Assembly: GCA_031551875.1 (NCBI GenBank)
Contig: JAVBNA010000016.1
Span: 1-64,000, forward strand
Source of the DNA: JAVBNA01 sp031551875
GTDB taxonomy: Bacteria > Bacillota > Clostridia > Oscillospirales > Acutalibacteraceae
Length of the DNA stretch: 64,000 nucleotides
Direction: 5' to 3'
Numbering within the stretch: the first letter of the stretch is position 1; each line of letters begins with the position of its first letter. Made by a program: the position numbers and the translations under genes. This document shows positions 26,930 to 36,060 of the stretch, piece by piece. Below the pieces are notes generated by a model. It worked only from the letters and a program-made list of their open reading frames with translations, had not been told where the DNA came from and searched no databases.

Positions 26930-27139
26930 TCAACTGAAGTGGTAAGAATTAAGATCGGAAATCAGGTTTTGACAGTGCCGTTTCATATTGTCCACAAGTT
27001 CCTGAATTTCTTCCCGGGCATCCGCATTTTCAAAATCCATTTCATCAAAATTCTTTTGAAGGTCGGATATGACCTGCTGAATCTCACCGACACAGCCGCT
27101 GACGATCCCCCGGGCACTGCCCGCTGTACATTTTCCCAT
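26930..27139 (-). CDS. small helical T7SS partner protein
   Basis: 69 aa, mostly helical (GEIQQVISDLQKNFDEMDF), without signal peptide or membrane segment. Its start shares one base with the stop of the preceding gene (TAATG), and the LXG-like toxin follows 42 bp later. Small helical proteins at this position (Lap/DUF5344-type partners) bind the LXG domain and deliver the toxin to EssC; the role is inferred from position and fold rather than from a specific motif. Confidence 0.65.
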   Translation of the reverse strand: MGKCTAGSARGIVSGCVGEIQQVISDLQKNFDEMDFENADAREEIQELVDNMKRHCQNLISDLNSYHFS

Positions 27140-27459
27140 TATTGGTCACCGCCCTGTCCCATACCCTGCATGATCTGCTCGGTGAACTGCCTGTCGATTC
27201 CCTCAAACGCATTCACCGTGTCAATCAGCGCGTAATAGAATTTTTCGGTCTTGGTGAAAAGGCCGGGCACAAATTTTCCTGCCAGGTCGTCCAGCGTCTT
27301 TTTAGACTGTGTCGCGAAATCGGAGTTGAACCCGTCAAGACAGCCGGAAGCACCCTGAATGAATGTGTTTGAACCTTCCCCCAATACGGAGAAAGCGTCG
27401 GTTAACACCCGGATCTCGGTTTTCAGCGCTTCATGCGATATTTTAATCTGATCGCTCAT
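27139..27459 (-). CDS. WXG100-like helical T7SS partner protein
   Basis: About 106 aa, all helical, no signal peptide. The sequence EALKTEIRVLTDAFSVLGEG and SQ/KK-rich centre resemble small ESX-type partners encoded before LXG effectors. The ATG at 27459 follows GGAGG by 9 bp; a GTG directly before it is a second option. It overlaps the next gene by one base and starts three to five bases from the end of the DUF4176-like gene, so the four genes form one translational unit. Confidence 0.65.
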   Translation of the reverse strand: MSDQIKISHEALKTEIRVLTDAFSVLGEGSNTFIQGASGCLDGFNSDFATQSKKTLDDLAGKFVPGLFTKTEKFYYALIDTVNAFEGIDRQFTEQIMQGMGQGGDQ

Positions 27460-27463
27460 CACG

Positions 27464-28138
27464 TTACTCCTCCCTGATTCGTCTGTTCAGAGCCTCCAGC
27501 TCCTCCTGCCCCGCAAAAACCACCGAATGCTTGTGTTTCTCCAACACAAGCTCCTTCTTCTGTTCAAAAATATAGGCATCGTCCGCGCCGTCGCTGTATC
27601 CCCGAAACACAAGCCTCTCCACTGAGCCAGGAGTAAAGTGGATATACGCGGGATGCCTGGCGTTGCCCACCGGGTAGATGGATCCGGCGTATGGGAAATA
27701 TACCGGAATTTCATCATAGTATAAAAACCGGTTGGTCACAACCACTCGAAACTGTTCCGCCGACTCCAGTCCCTGAATCTGAGAAAACATCTCTTTGCGC
27801 AAATCCACAACCGACCCCAGAGGCAAAATCGGATCAAGAAGATCCACGATGACCGACAGAACCTTTCTCATTTGTATATGTATCAGGACAATGTCCTTAT
27901 GATTTTTCTGTTTGAGTGTACACGTGTCATCGCTGACCATAAACTCCACGTCATCGAGCTCCACATGTCCCCTCCCCTCCACAATGCATTGATTGCAGCG
28001 ATGGAAAAAGGGCAGTTTTTCCTGAAAGCTCTGTCCCAGGTGAACCAGAGCCTGTACATGGTCGGGATCTAAAAATTCAAGCCCGCCTACCGCTTCCTTC
28101 AGAAGCTTTATATTCATCTCCATGATTTTTGAATCCAT
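27464..28138 (-). CDS. DUF4176-like T7SS accessory protein
   Basis: 224 aa. The C-terminal half has the DUF4176 pattern: DPILPLGSVVDLRKE, a variable stretch, FPYAGSIYPVGNARHPAYIHF and VERLVFRGYSDGADDAYIF. DUF4176 proteins occur in LXG toxin operons of Firmicutes. The N-terminal ~110 residues are not recognised. The ATG follows AAAGGAGC. It lies between the WXG100 gene and the two small helical partners. Confidence 0.65.
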   Translation of the reverse strand: MDSKIMEMNIKLLKEAVGGLEFLDPDHVQALVHLGQSFQEKLPFFHRCNQCIVEGRGHVELDDVEFMVSDDTCTLKQKNHKDIVLIHIQMRKVLSVIVDLLDPILPLGSVVDLRKEMFSQIQGLESAEQFRVVVTNRFLYYDEIPVYFPYAGSIYPVGNARHPAYIHFTPGSVERLVFRGYSDGADDAYIFEQKKELVLEKHKHSVVFAGQEELEALNRRIREE

Positions 28139-28189
28139 AAATAAGCTCCTTTTGTTTTACGCCGTGCCGGTATATCGGTGCGGCGAATG

Positions 28190-28219
28190 TCCGGCAGGCG
28201 CATCCTTGCGCCCGCCGGA
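28190..28219 (-). terminator. strong hairpin after the WXG100 gene
   Basis: A 12-bp stem (TCCGGCGGGCGC against GCGCCTGCCGGA in the mRNA, one mismatch) with a 6-nt loop and no U-tract. It is likely an RNA-stabilising or partial terminator element between the WXG100 gene and the toxin operon. Confidence 0.5.
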
Positions 28220-28241
28220 TTTGCATACGCGCATGTACGGT

Positions 28242-28541
28242 TTAGCCGCCGATCTGGCCGGCGATGTCGATGTCGGCCTGTTCCATTGCATTGGCAATGC
28301 TGGTGGTCTGCTGAGACAGGCTGTTAATAAACTCGGGCAGGGTGGTGTCGAACACCGGTTTGATCTGGGATTCGTACTGTCCCCAGTACTTCTCCGAAGA
28401 GCTTCCTTCCCAGTTGCCCGTAACTTCCGCGATTTTCTGTCCGAGTGCACTGCCCTCTGATGTAATCGCTTCCAGCTTTTGCACAAAGAATTGTGCAGCC
28501 TCTCTCAGTTCTTCGGGCCTCATGCTGATGCGTTCTGCCAT
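28242..28541 (-). CDS. esxA: WXG100 family protein (EsxA-like T7SS substrate)
   Basis: 99 aa, two helices joined at the W-x-G turn (NWEGSSSEKYW, about 43-53). This is the secreted small substrate and machine component of type VII systems, normally a homodimer or paired with a partner. Ribosome binding site AAAGGAG. It lies directly after essC, as in other T7SSb loci. No second WXG100 with a W-x-G motif was found nearby. Confidence 0.92.
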   Translation of the reverse strand: MAERISMRPEELREAAQFFVQKLEAITSEGSALGQKIAEVTGNWEGSSSEKYWGQYESQIKPVFDTTLPEFINSLSQQTTSIANAMEQADIDIAGQIGG

Positions 28542-28603
28542 TGTGTAAAACTCCTTTAGTTATATTTTCAAACCGGGGATTTTTGTAATCCCTGGATTGA
28601 ATT

Positions 28604-31600
28604 CTACCGGTTGTCAGATGCGTGGATCGTTTTCACCTTCACAACGTCACCTTCGTTGATAAAAAAGGCGTCGCCAAGCTGGATGGGATTTTTAAATTCG
28701 CGCATGGTGGCCATTGGAATGCTGTCAAACATCTTCATGTTCTTGAGATTGTCAAAGTAAAGCGCATATCGGGCAGTCTTCAACTCCCGCAAAATTTCCG
28801 GCGAAGAGAATGCGGGATTTGCATTTTCAAGATTTGTGAATATGAAGGCAACCTTGAGCGCTTTAAACTGCTTAAGAATGTTTTTATACGCATCCATGCT
28901 TTTTTTGTCAGCCGATGCCTGTGCGATTGCATCATTGTTCTGAACAAGCACAAGAATCAGCGGCTTTCCCCTGAGCATCGACGGGCCGCCTGAAACCACT
29001 GCGTTGTATCGTTCAGACAGCTCCTCTGAAATCTCACCGAGGATTGCCGGGAAATCGGAAGCCAGCACGGTATATTTATGGACATTGGAATAATTCTCAA
29101 AGTGTTTGAGCTGTCCGTCAAAATCATCGATGATATACACGCGGGACGGCATTTCCGCCGCACGCGCCTCCAGATAATCCATTACCACCCTGACCAGGTT
29201 GGTTCGCCCGCTCTTTTCCTTCCCCAAAATGGCCAAGGTATTGGATTTAAGAAGGTTGAGCGTCACCAGGTCGACCGTACCGTAATCCAGTGCGATCGGT
29301 ACGTCATACTCTGCCTGCGGATACCCGTATTCGCGCTGTACAAACTGCATGTCCAAACGCTTGGGCACGACCGGAATCGCTTTGGCACGGTCGTCCCCAT
29401 ATTTTTTGTTGATCTCGGAGATATATTGCTCCATCCGCTCGACACGCTCTTTTTCGATTTTTCCTTCAAAGCTCAGGTAGGTCTGGAACTCATACAGGGT
29501 CATGTCGATCTCGGTAATTGCACGCCCCGGGACATTGGCCGGCTGCATACGGCACCGGTCAAACAGGCTGCCGTACTGCCCGCTGTCGTTGCAGTAAAAC
29601 GCGACGCGTTTGGAAAATCCCGACAAATATTTATAGCCAAAGCCCGATGTCTGGAGATTGGATACCACCAGGGAAATACCCACCGAAACGCCCTCGCGGG
29701 TAAAGGTCAGCAGATCCTCCTCATATTCGGGCGCGAACTCCTTGAGCGCGGTAAAGTTGTCAATAAATACCACGATTTGCGGTAAATCTGTATAGCCCGA
29801 CTCACGGTAGGAAATAAACGAGCTGAGTTTTAAGCGGGACAGCTCATTTTTCCGCATGATAATTTCGGTGGACAGCATGCGGATAAAGCTTTTCAGAAGC
29901 TCATGATCGCTGTCGGTCACTACGCCGCCGACATGGTTGAGGTCACTGAAGTTCTTGAGAATCTTGGAGGCAAAATCAAGAATATAGATGTTGACCTCAC
30001 GGGGGGTATACAGCTCGGCCAGGCTGCGGATCATGGTCTGTATCAGTGTGGTCTTGCCCGAAAGGGAAGACCCAAGCAGGAACACATTGTCCTGAGACAG
30101 GTTCATTGTGGTCATACCCTGATACTGACGGGACGGGTCATCATACAGTCCCACCGGGATCACGCACTCTACCGGGTGCTTTTTAAACTGTTCATAGGGA
30201 CAGTACACCACATCTGGCAGGGACGGCAGGCAGATTCCGGGCAACGGGGCAATTCCGTTGTTTTCGCAAAATGCATGGACATATTCCACAATGACCTCAA
30301 GCTGTGTTTTGCTTTTTTCCATCTTCTTTTTCTTTTTCTGATACACCTGCTTGCGCTGCCCCCACAGGGATAACTCATATAAGGCATACTCTCGTTGCGC
30401 TGCCGGATCAATCCGCTCGGCCGGCGCGCCGCTGTAGGCAGACTGGAAGAGCTCAAAGATCTCGTTGTTGCCCACCTGTAAATAGGCGCGCCCCGGCTCT
30501 TTAATTTCGGCGGCCAGCGGGGATTTAATTACCTGTTTGCTGTCGCTTGCATCCTGCACCTTGAGGCAGAGCTTGAACTTGGAGTTTGACCAGATTTGTT
30601 CGCTGACCACGCCGGAAGGCTTCTGAGTGGCCAGTATCAAATGTACGCCCAAGCTGCGCCCGACGCGGGCCGCCGAGATCAGCTCATTCATAAATTCGGG
30701 CTGATCCTGCTTGAGTTCGGCAAATTCATCCACAATCAAAATCAAATGGGGCAGCGGATGCGTAACTTCACCATTTTTAAATTTTTCAATGTATTTGTCT
30801 ATGTGGTTGACCTTGTTTTCGGAAAAAAGTGCCTTGCGTTTGTCCAGCTCTGCCTTGATCGACAGCAGAGAACGGTTGATTTCGTGCCCGTCAATGTCGG
30901 TGATGGCGCCGTTGAGGTGGGGCAGGTCTTTAAACTGGTTGACCATGCCGCCGCCCTTGAAGTCGATGATCACAAAGCTGACCTCATAGGGATGGAAAAG
31001 GGTTGCCATGGACAGGATATAGGACTGCAATATTTCACTCTTGCCCGAGCCAGTTGTCCCAGCCACCAGTCCGTGCGGGCCATGGTACTTTTCGTGCAGG
31101 TCGAGTGCGACCATCTCGTTGCCGCTCCGCACACCGAGCGGGGCAGCCATGGATTTATAGACCTGCGATTGCGCCCACCGCGTTTGCAAGTTTAAATCAT
31201 CCACCGCATAGATTCCCAAAAGCTCATACAGGGAAATGTTTTTCGTCAGGGCGCTTTCCAGGCTGACCTCGTCACAATAGACCGGCGCAAGCTTATGGAC
31301 AACGCTTTTGGCAACCTCATCATCCACAATACGGTAGATAAGCGATGCGGCCTTGCTTTTGTCGGCGCTGGACAAGAGAACTGCGTTCTCCCTGTCACTC
31401 AGCAGCACAATCTCGTCACAATGCTGGGGCAGCAGTTCCTGACTGGTTTCAAAAAACACAAATGTGACACAAAGCTTTGCTGCCTGTTCCAAAAATTTGG
31501 AAACCGGGTGGTTTTTAATGCCCCGCTCGTTATACACAAATATAACCCAATGCGGAAAGACAACTTTACTGTCTGTCCGCCGGACAAGCTCGTTGTATAG

Positions 31601-33145
31601 ATATTCGAAAATTGCGGTAGCGCTGGGGTCATCACAGGCGATGTTGCGGATGTCCGCATCGTCATTCTGCACGTGGGGCAGAAATCGCACCCATTTGAAC
31701 CGCTCTGTTTCCGCGTCTCCAATAATATAGAACACCTTGACGTCCTTATAGTAGTGACGCACGCAGATATCCAGCGTCATGTTTTTCAGAACGCCATATA
31801 GATGTTCCCGTTCGCCGATCACGCCGACGGCGTTGTTTTGTGTCAGCGGTACAACCACGGGTGCGCCGTATATGTTTTTGTATTCTTCCGACACCCGTGC
31901 GGGCAATTCGGCCAATTCGTCGTTCGTCTCAAATTTTTCCTGCTTTTTATAATCAATTTCCCGTTTGGCAGGCACGGCGCCGCGGCCTATGTAAACATGC
32001 AAAAAGTCCTTGTCTCCGGGCAGACGGCTGAACAAATCCCCCGAAAAGTCCTTAACAAGGCTTGTGTCCCGGTCAAGATCCAAGTACATCTCGTCGAGAA
32101 TAAAACGTTCCCGCTCGCGCACCTGGTTGATTTCCAGCTTCTTTTTCTCAATGTACTCCAAATATTTCTTTTTTCGGTTTACTACGTTCTTTTTATACGC
32201 GCGTCCCTCTGAGACAAAGCTGATGATGGAGGTGACGATGCCAATTCCCATGGTGCAGACACTGAAAATGACAAAGCTGCCTCCGCTTGTGCTCATAACG
32301 CCCCGTAACAGCACCGTAACCACCAGCATCCCCAGCGCCGGCATCAGCGACATCACAAAATTGCTTTTGGGCTTCTCCTCTTTTTGCGGCGGATCGAGAA
32401 TCGCGACCGGATCGGTCGGAATCTCAGACTGGATGCGCGTGCTCCGATTGAATTTCGGATACTGCAACGCACTGCCCTGTGACCGGGTATCCTTATAGCT
32501 AATGCCGTTGAACAGCAGAGAATCAAACTTGCTGGCATAAAGGCAGCCGTGTGCATAGTAAAAGCTGAAATTCGCGATTGAAAAAAAATCGTATTCCCGG
32601 ACAAGCACGGTTCCGGACACTTGAATGCCATTGTGAAATACACCGAACTGGCTGTGTCCCGCAGTCAGCTGAAGCCCTTTGGGCGTGCCCGTCAGATTGA
32701 TATGATCCCGATCGATGTAATCCCCAGTCAGCACAATATGGCTGTTCAGATCCGCGCCGATGGTGATCTGGCTATGGGCGGAAATATCAATGAGGCGTTC
32801 ATAGTTTTTGTTTTCGTACTCGAAATCGACCATAAAGGTCAAGTCAAGAAGGTCGTTTCCGGTCGTCTTATATTTGATGGTCAGCCGATCTCCGTGGCGC
32901 AGCTCTTTGACAAGCAGCTTGCGCACGTCGTCCGCCATAATAAACATATTATCTGAGCATTCGATAAACCAGCGCCCGTTCCGGGGCAGTACCGTCAGTT
33001 CAAAATGCTCAAAAAATTGCTCCTTGGACAGACGCACCCCGCAGGAAGGCGTCGTGCCGATTTTAACCGGGCCGCTTTGTTCGCCGACTTCCACCTCTTT
33101 ATAGAGGTGGCGGTTTGTAACCAGAAGCTTATATCGTTTTTCCAT
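28604..33145 (-). CDS. essC: T7SSb ATPase EssC/YukB (FtsK/SpoIIIE family)
   Basis: The 1513-aa motor of the type VII system. Two FHA-like domains occupy the N-terminus (about 20-95 and 120-200), two membrane helices lie near 265-315, then three FtsK/SpoIIIE ATPase domains. The first has a full Walker A (AGTTGSGKSE, Lys702) with IDFKGGG and Walker B LILIVDEFAEL; the second has GSSLSGKTT near 1029; the third is degenerate (GKEKSGRTN near 1313), as usual for EssC. ATG at 33145 is preferred over the TTG at 33151: GAGGGG is spaced 10 bp. It recognises and exports WXG100 and LXG substrates. Its N-terminal FHA domains are a natural target of the kinase encoded in the same operon. Confidence 0.95.
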   Translation of the reverse strand: MEKRYKLLVTNRHLYKEVEVGEQSGPVKIGTTPSCGVRLSKEQFFEHFELTVLPRNGRWFIECSDNMFIMADDVRKLLVKELRHGDRLTIKYKTTGNDLLDLTFMVDFEYENKNYERLIDISAHSQITIGADLNSHIVLTGDYIDRDHINLTGTPKGLQLTAGHSQFGVFHNGIQVSGTVLVREYDFFSIANFSFYYAHGCLYASKFDSLLFNGISYKDTRSQGSALQYPKFNRSTRIQSEIPTDPVAILDPPQKEEKPKSNFVMSLMPALGMLVVTVLLRGVMSTSGGSFVIFSVCTMGIGIVTSIISFVSEGRAYKKNVVNRKKKYLEYIEKKKLEINQVRERERFILDEMYLDLDRDTSLVKDFSGDLFSRLPGDKDFLHVYIGRGAVPAKREIDYKKQEKFETNDELAELPARVSEEYKNIYGAPVVVPLTQNNAVGVIGEREHLYGVLKNMTLDICVRHYYKDVKVFYIIGDAETERFKWVRFLPHVQNDDADIRNIACDDPSATAIFEYLYNELVRRTDSKVVFPHWVIFVYNERGIKNHPVSKFLEQAAKLCVTFVFFETSQELLPQHCDEIVLLSDRENAVLLSSADKSKAASLIYRIVDDEVAKSVVHKLAPVYCDEVSLESALTKNISLYELLGIYAVDDLNLQTRWAQSQVYKSMAAPLGVRSGNEMVALDLHEKYHGPHGLVAGTTGSGKSEILQSYILSMATLFHPYEVSFVIIDFKGGGMVNQFKDLPHLNGAITDIDGHEINRSLLSIKAELDKRKALFSENKVNHIDKYIEKFKNGEVTHPLPHLILIVDEFAELKQDQPEFMNELISAARVGRSLGVHLILATQKPSGVVSEQIWSNSKFKLCLKVQDASDSKQVIKSPLAAEIKEPGRAYLQVGNNEIFELFQSAYSGAPAERIDPAAQREYALYELSLWGQRKQVYQKKKKKMEKSKTQLEVIVEYVHAFCENNGIAPLPGICLPSLPDVVYCPYEQFKKHPVECVIPVGLYDDPSRQYQGMTTMNLSQDNVFLLGSSLSGKTTLIQTMIRSLAELYTPREVNIYILDFASKILKNFSDLNHVGGVVTDSDHELLKSFIRMLSTEIIMRKNELSRLKLSSFISYRESGYTDLPQIVVFIDNFTALKEFAPEYEEDLLTFTREGVSVGISLVVSNLQTSGFGYKYLSGFSKRVAFYCNDSGQYGSLFDRCRMQPANVPGRAITEIDMTLYEFQTYLSFEGKIEKERVERMEQYISEINKKYGDDRAKAIPVVPKRLDMQFVQREYGYPQAEYDVPIALDYGTVDLVTLNLLKSNTLAILGKEKSGRTNLVRVVMDYLEARAAEMPSRVYIIDDFDGQLKHFENYSNVHKYTVLASDFPAILGEISEELSERYNAVVSGGPSMLRGKPLILVLVQNNDAIAQASADKKSMDAYKNILKQFKALKVAFIFTNLENANPAFSSPEILRELKTARYALYFDNLKNMKMFDSIPMATMREFKNPIQLGDAFFINEGDVVKVKTIHASDNR

Positions 33146-33159
33146 GAACAATTATCCCC

Positions 33160-33411
33160 TCAATCCGTGATGTGAATAACCGAACCGTCGCGGATGCCGA
33201 AATCCTCCAGGGTCTTGCTGCCCTTGAGCAGGGCAATGGGATGCTCCGCCCGCAAAAAGCAGTTTCGGATGTTCCCTGTATCAATGCCCAGCTGATAGGC
33301 GGTGTTCAGGGCAACGACCAACTCCTGCGCCGTAAGGTCCAACGGCACCTCTACATCAGCGTCAAATTTTCGATTATGAATTTTGAGAATAACGGTGGCT
33401 TTTCCGTTCAT
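33160..33411 (-). CDS. esaB: YukD/EsaB ubiquitin-like T7SS protein
   Basis: 83 aa with a ubiquitin-like fold: beta-rich start (ATVILKIHNRKFDADVEVPLD), helix (AQELVVALNTAYQLG) and end GSKTLEDFGIRDGSVIHIT. It corresponds to EsaB/YukD, a small cytoplasmic T7SSb component. It ends 14 bp before essC, and its ATG follows GAGGAGGG. Confidence 0.9.
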   Translation of the reverse strand: MNGKATVILKIHNRKFDADVEVPLDLTAQELVVALNTAYQLGIDTGNIRNCFLRAEHPIALLKGSKTLEDFGIRDGSVIHITD

Positions 33412-33423
33412 GGGAACCCTCCT

Positions 33424-34488
33424 CTACAGCAACATATAAGCAAGTTTCTGAAACCCTTGCGATTCGCCCAACCGGTTTGCCATAACCGAGTCCATATTTT
33501 CAAAAAATTCGATATAAGCATCCACTACGAAGGGCGTGGAGGACAAATTGACTGTCAACTCATTCTTTTTCTCTTTTTGAAATGCATTGCACACAAAGAT
33601 GTACTTGTCCTCATCCCGGAAGCTCATATTGTTTTGCAGCATTCTGGTTTTAAACTGGGAAAACATATCCTGCCGCACAACAATAACTACTCTGTCGGCA
33701 ATCTCGAAAAATCCCATTTTCTCGTCACTCAGGGAGGAGTCGACATCGACCACGACATAGTCATATTCCCCCGACGCTTTTGCCTCGGCTGCCAGCCGGA
33801 CAAAGGCATTGTACGTGATTCCCAGTGCGGAAATGGAAACGCTGAACGGCGGGACGTAGGCAAACTCTTCATGGCGGATAAACTGTTTCAGCCTCGCAAA
33901 GGAAAGGTTCTCCGGGTTATAGAATTCTTGATAAGCATCCCTGTGCAGGAACTCTTTGTTTGACAGATAGCGCTGAAAGGACTGGAGATATTCCGCGTTT
34001 AGATACAATACCTTCTTATAATGCTGTGTCAGTGCGGCGCACAGGCCAATTGCCGTCGTGGTCTTGCCTGCGCCTCCGGCCGCCGAGTAGACCAGCACGA
34101 TTCTAGACGCCCCGTTGACCTTTTCTCCTGCGGCCGTTTCCAGCGGCGCATAGTGCATAATCTGGTTGAAAATTTCCTGTCCGCTTTTATATTTGAAAAT
34201 CCGCCGCACCGTCAGATCCCCTGTTTGATCCTCGCTGCTCTGCTCACAAAGCAAAAAGGTATGAGCAATACTGTGTTTTTTCAGTTGTTCCCCGCCACTC
34301 CTGTACTGCTCCTCATCGGCAATTAACATGTCTATATTTCTGGGCTGGGAGAAATAGTCGTCAAAATACACTTGCTCTGTGATAACCTCAATCTCCACGG
34401 CGCCGTACAATTTTTCAAGAAATATGCACTCAAGGGCGGTTAAATATTGGGCGTTCAGGTCGGACATCACGACAATTGGTTTATGCAT
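33424..34488 (-). CDS. MinD/CpaE-like ATPase in the T7SS operon
   Basis: 354 aa. The N-terminal 110 residues resemble a receiver-like domain lacking an obvious phospho-site motif. Then comes a deviant Walker A of the MinD/ParA type (SAAGGAGKTTTA, about 136-147), YDYVVVDVDSSLS (Walker B) and a C-terminal alpha/beta region. ATPases like this position machines on membranes or at poles (CpaE in pili, MinD in division). Canonical T7SSb loci do not include one, so its presence here suggests spatial control of the secretion machine. Ribosome binding site GAGGAG. Confidence 0.8.
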   Translation of the reverse strand: MHKPIVVMSDLNAQYLTALECIFLEKLYGAVEIEVITEQVYFDDYFSQPRNIDMLIADEEQYRSGGEQLKKHSIAHTFLLCEQSSEDQTGDLTVRRIFKYKSGQEIFNQIMHYAPLETAAGEKVNGASRIVLVYSAAGGAGKTTTAIGLCAALTQHYKKVLYLNAEYLQSFQRYLSNKEFLHRDAYQEFYNPENLSFARLKQFIRHEEFAYVPPFSVSISALGITYNAFVRLAAEAKASGEYDYVVVDVDSSLSDEKMGFFEIADRVVIVVRQDMFSQFKTRMLQNNMSFRDEDKYIFVCNAFQKEKKNELTVNLSSTPFVVDAYIEFFENMDSVMANRLGESQGFQKLAYMLL

Positions 34489-34545
34489 ATAAGGCTGCTC
34501 CTCTAATGCAGAGACATCTGGAAAAATTTCCGTCTGCCCTGATTT

Positions 34546-35466
34546 CTAAAAATGGATGGTGAATTCTACATTGGCAAATTTAAGAATGTCATTTTTTTGA
34601 ATGGGAAATATCCGTCCGGGCGTAAGGCGCTTGTTGTTGATATAGGTCCCGTTTGTGCTGCCCAAATTGTCCTTGCCCACATCTACGAGAGAATATGTTC
34701 CCTCGCCGTATACGATTTTGGCATGAACCGAACTGACTGCACCGGCAAAGGGAATGCACCCGTCCACTTTTCCCTCGGCCGATCCGATCAGAAATTCATC
34801 TTTGTCGATAATAAACTCAACCGGTCTGTCTGTTCCCATGGACAGCAGCGTCATCGGCAGCCGAACCTCGTGACCCGCAGGCCTTCCTGCTTGGCCGGCC
34901 GTCTCCCTGCTTATTAGAGCATGGAGCTGTGCGAACGACGTCATCCCATTCTGAAGCTCTTCGGCGACACGCCGGACACCGGGGTCATTGAGGGTTGGCG
35001 TCGTACGGATCACCTGCAAAAGAAAAGTGCGCAGATCGTTTTCAAAGGACAAGCTACCTGTGCCCGAAGCGGAGACACTGAGCGGAAGATAAATCATATG
35101 CGCCGTATAGGTGTTTACATCCACAAAGATCTTGTCAAAGGAAACCGCAAGATTCCGGCAACTCAGATATCCATTTCCCCTCACCTCTAAAATTGCACCG
35201 AGCAGGCTTGACAGGATCCGGAGAAATGCGTTTGGGCTCAAGGCTCGCAACAGCGAAAAAAGGGATGGATATTCTGCGGAAAGGTAGTACAGCTTGATTT
35301 TTCCGTTGTACAACAGCTTCATGCAGGGCAAAAACCGCCCGTCTGCCTGTCCCTGTAAAAACTTATAGCCGGTCGGGTCAAACAGGGCGCTGTCCTGAAA
35401 CAGGAACGCTATCCCACGGTCCATATTGACTTCACTGAGTGCACCTGACTGTATCCACGTGTACAT
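34546..35466 (-). CDS. FHA-domain protein with DUF6382-like N-terminus
   Basis: 306 aa. Residues 1-180 resemble the DUF6382/EssB-like fold (LLYNGKIKLYYLSAEYPSL, NLAVSFDKIFVD), and the same fold appears in the product of 45103-45804. Residues about 215-306 form an FHA domain with the phosphothreonine-binding pattern FLIGSAEG...SSVHAKI...NLGSTNGTYINN. It is therefore expected to bind phosphorylated partners in the same system. No membrane segment is seen. GGGAGG precedes the ATG. Confidence 0.8.
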   Translation of the reverse strand: MYTWIQSGALSEVNMDRGIAFLFQDSALFDPTGYKFLQGQADGRFLPCMKLLYNGKIKLYYLSAEYPSLFSLLRALSPNAFLRILSSLLGAILEVRGNGYLSCRNLAVSFDKIFVDVNTYTAHMIYLPLSVSASGTGSLSFENDLRTFLLQVIRTTPTLNDPGVRRVAEELQNGMTSFAQLHALISRETAGQAGRPAGHEVRLPMTLLSMGTDRPVEFIIDKDEFLIGSAEGKVDGCIPFAGAVSSVHAKIVYGEGTYSLVDVGKDNLGSTNGTYINNKRLTPGRIFPIQKNDILKFANVEFTIHF

Positions 35467-35481
35467 GTGTGCCTCCCTGTT

Positions 35482-36027
35482 TTACTGCATTCTTGTGGTC
35501 CCGCAATGCGGACACATGGTGTCGGCCGCGCCGAAACGGTTGCCGCATTGACGGCAAAACACAATTCCATTTGCCGGGGGCGGGGCGGGATGAGCGCTCT
35601 GCTCTGCCCCGCCGGCGTCAGAGAGGGCTTTGCCCCCAAGCTTTCGGTTAATTTCCGAGATGTTGCGGCACAGCAGAAAGATCGCCGTCAACAGTTCATA
35701 GGCAAGCCGCAGAATTAGGTTTCCCGGCACGAGGCGCACGCCAACGGTCACAAGAATGCTGCCGACCTGCCCGTTCCCAAGCCGGAGAAGCGGCTCAAAG
35801 GAATACAGCGTCAAAAATAAAGCACTGATCAAATACAAAAAAGAGAGAAGCGGCTTTCCGACCAGCCAGTTAAATTGGAAAAAATCATAAATTCGACCCG
35901 AAAATCCGGAAAAACGCCCTTTATTCTTTCGGCGGAGAAAGGTTGCAAACAGCACAATCCCTACCGTCAGCGCCAACAAGGCGCAAGCCAGCGCAAACCA
36001 CACGCTGTTCCGATTAATTAGATTCAT
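35482..36027 (-). CDS. membrane protein with C-terminal zinc ribbon
   Basis: 181 aa with one N-terminal and about three further hydrophobic helices (about 10-32, 57-78, 85-125), then a Pro/Ala linker and a C-terminal zinc ribbon CRQCGNRFGAADTMCPHCG. It lies between the FHA protein and the giant Ig-like protein. It has no known family. It may take the place of small membrane components such as EssA, which is not recognised in this locus (inference). Ribosome binding site GAGGGG. Confidence 0.75.
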   Translation of the reverse strand: MNLINRNSVWFALACALLALTVGIVLFATFLRRKNKGRFSGFSGRIYDFFQFNWLVGKPLLSFLYLISALFLTLYSFEPLLRLGNGQVGSILVTVGVRLVPGNLILRLAYELLTAIFLLCRNISEINRKLGGKALSDAGGAEQSAHPAPPPANGIVFCRQCGNRFGAADTMCPHCGTTRMQ

Positions 36028-36060
36028 ACGCTTCCCCTCATTCCTTTCTATCCGGGCAAT

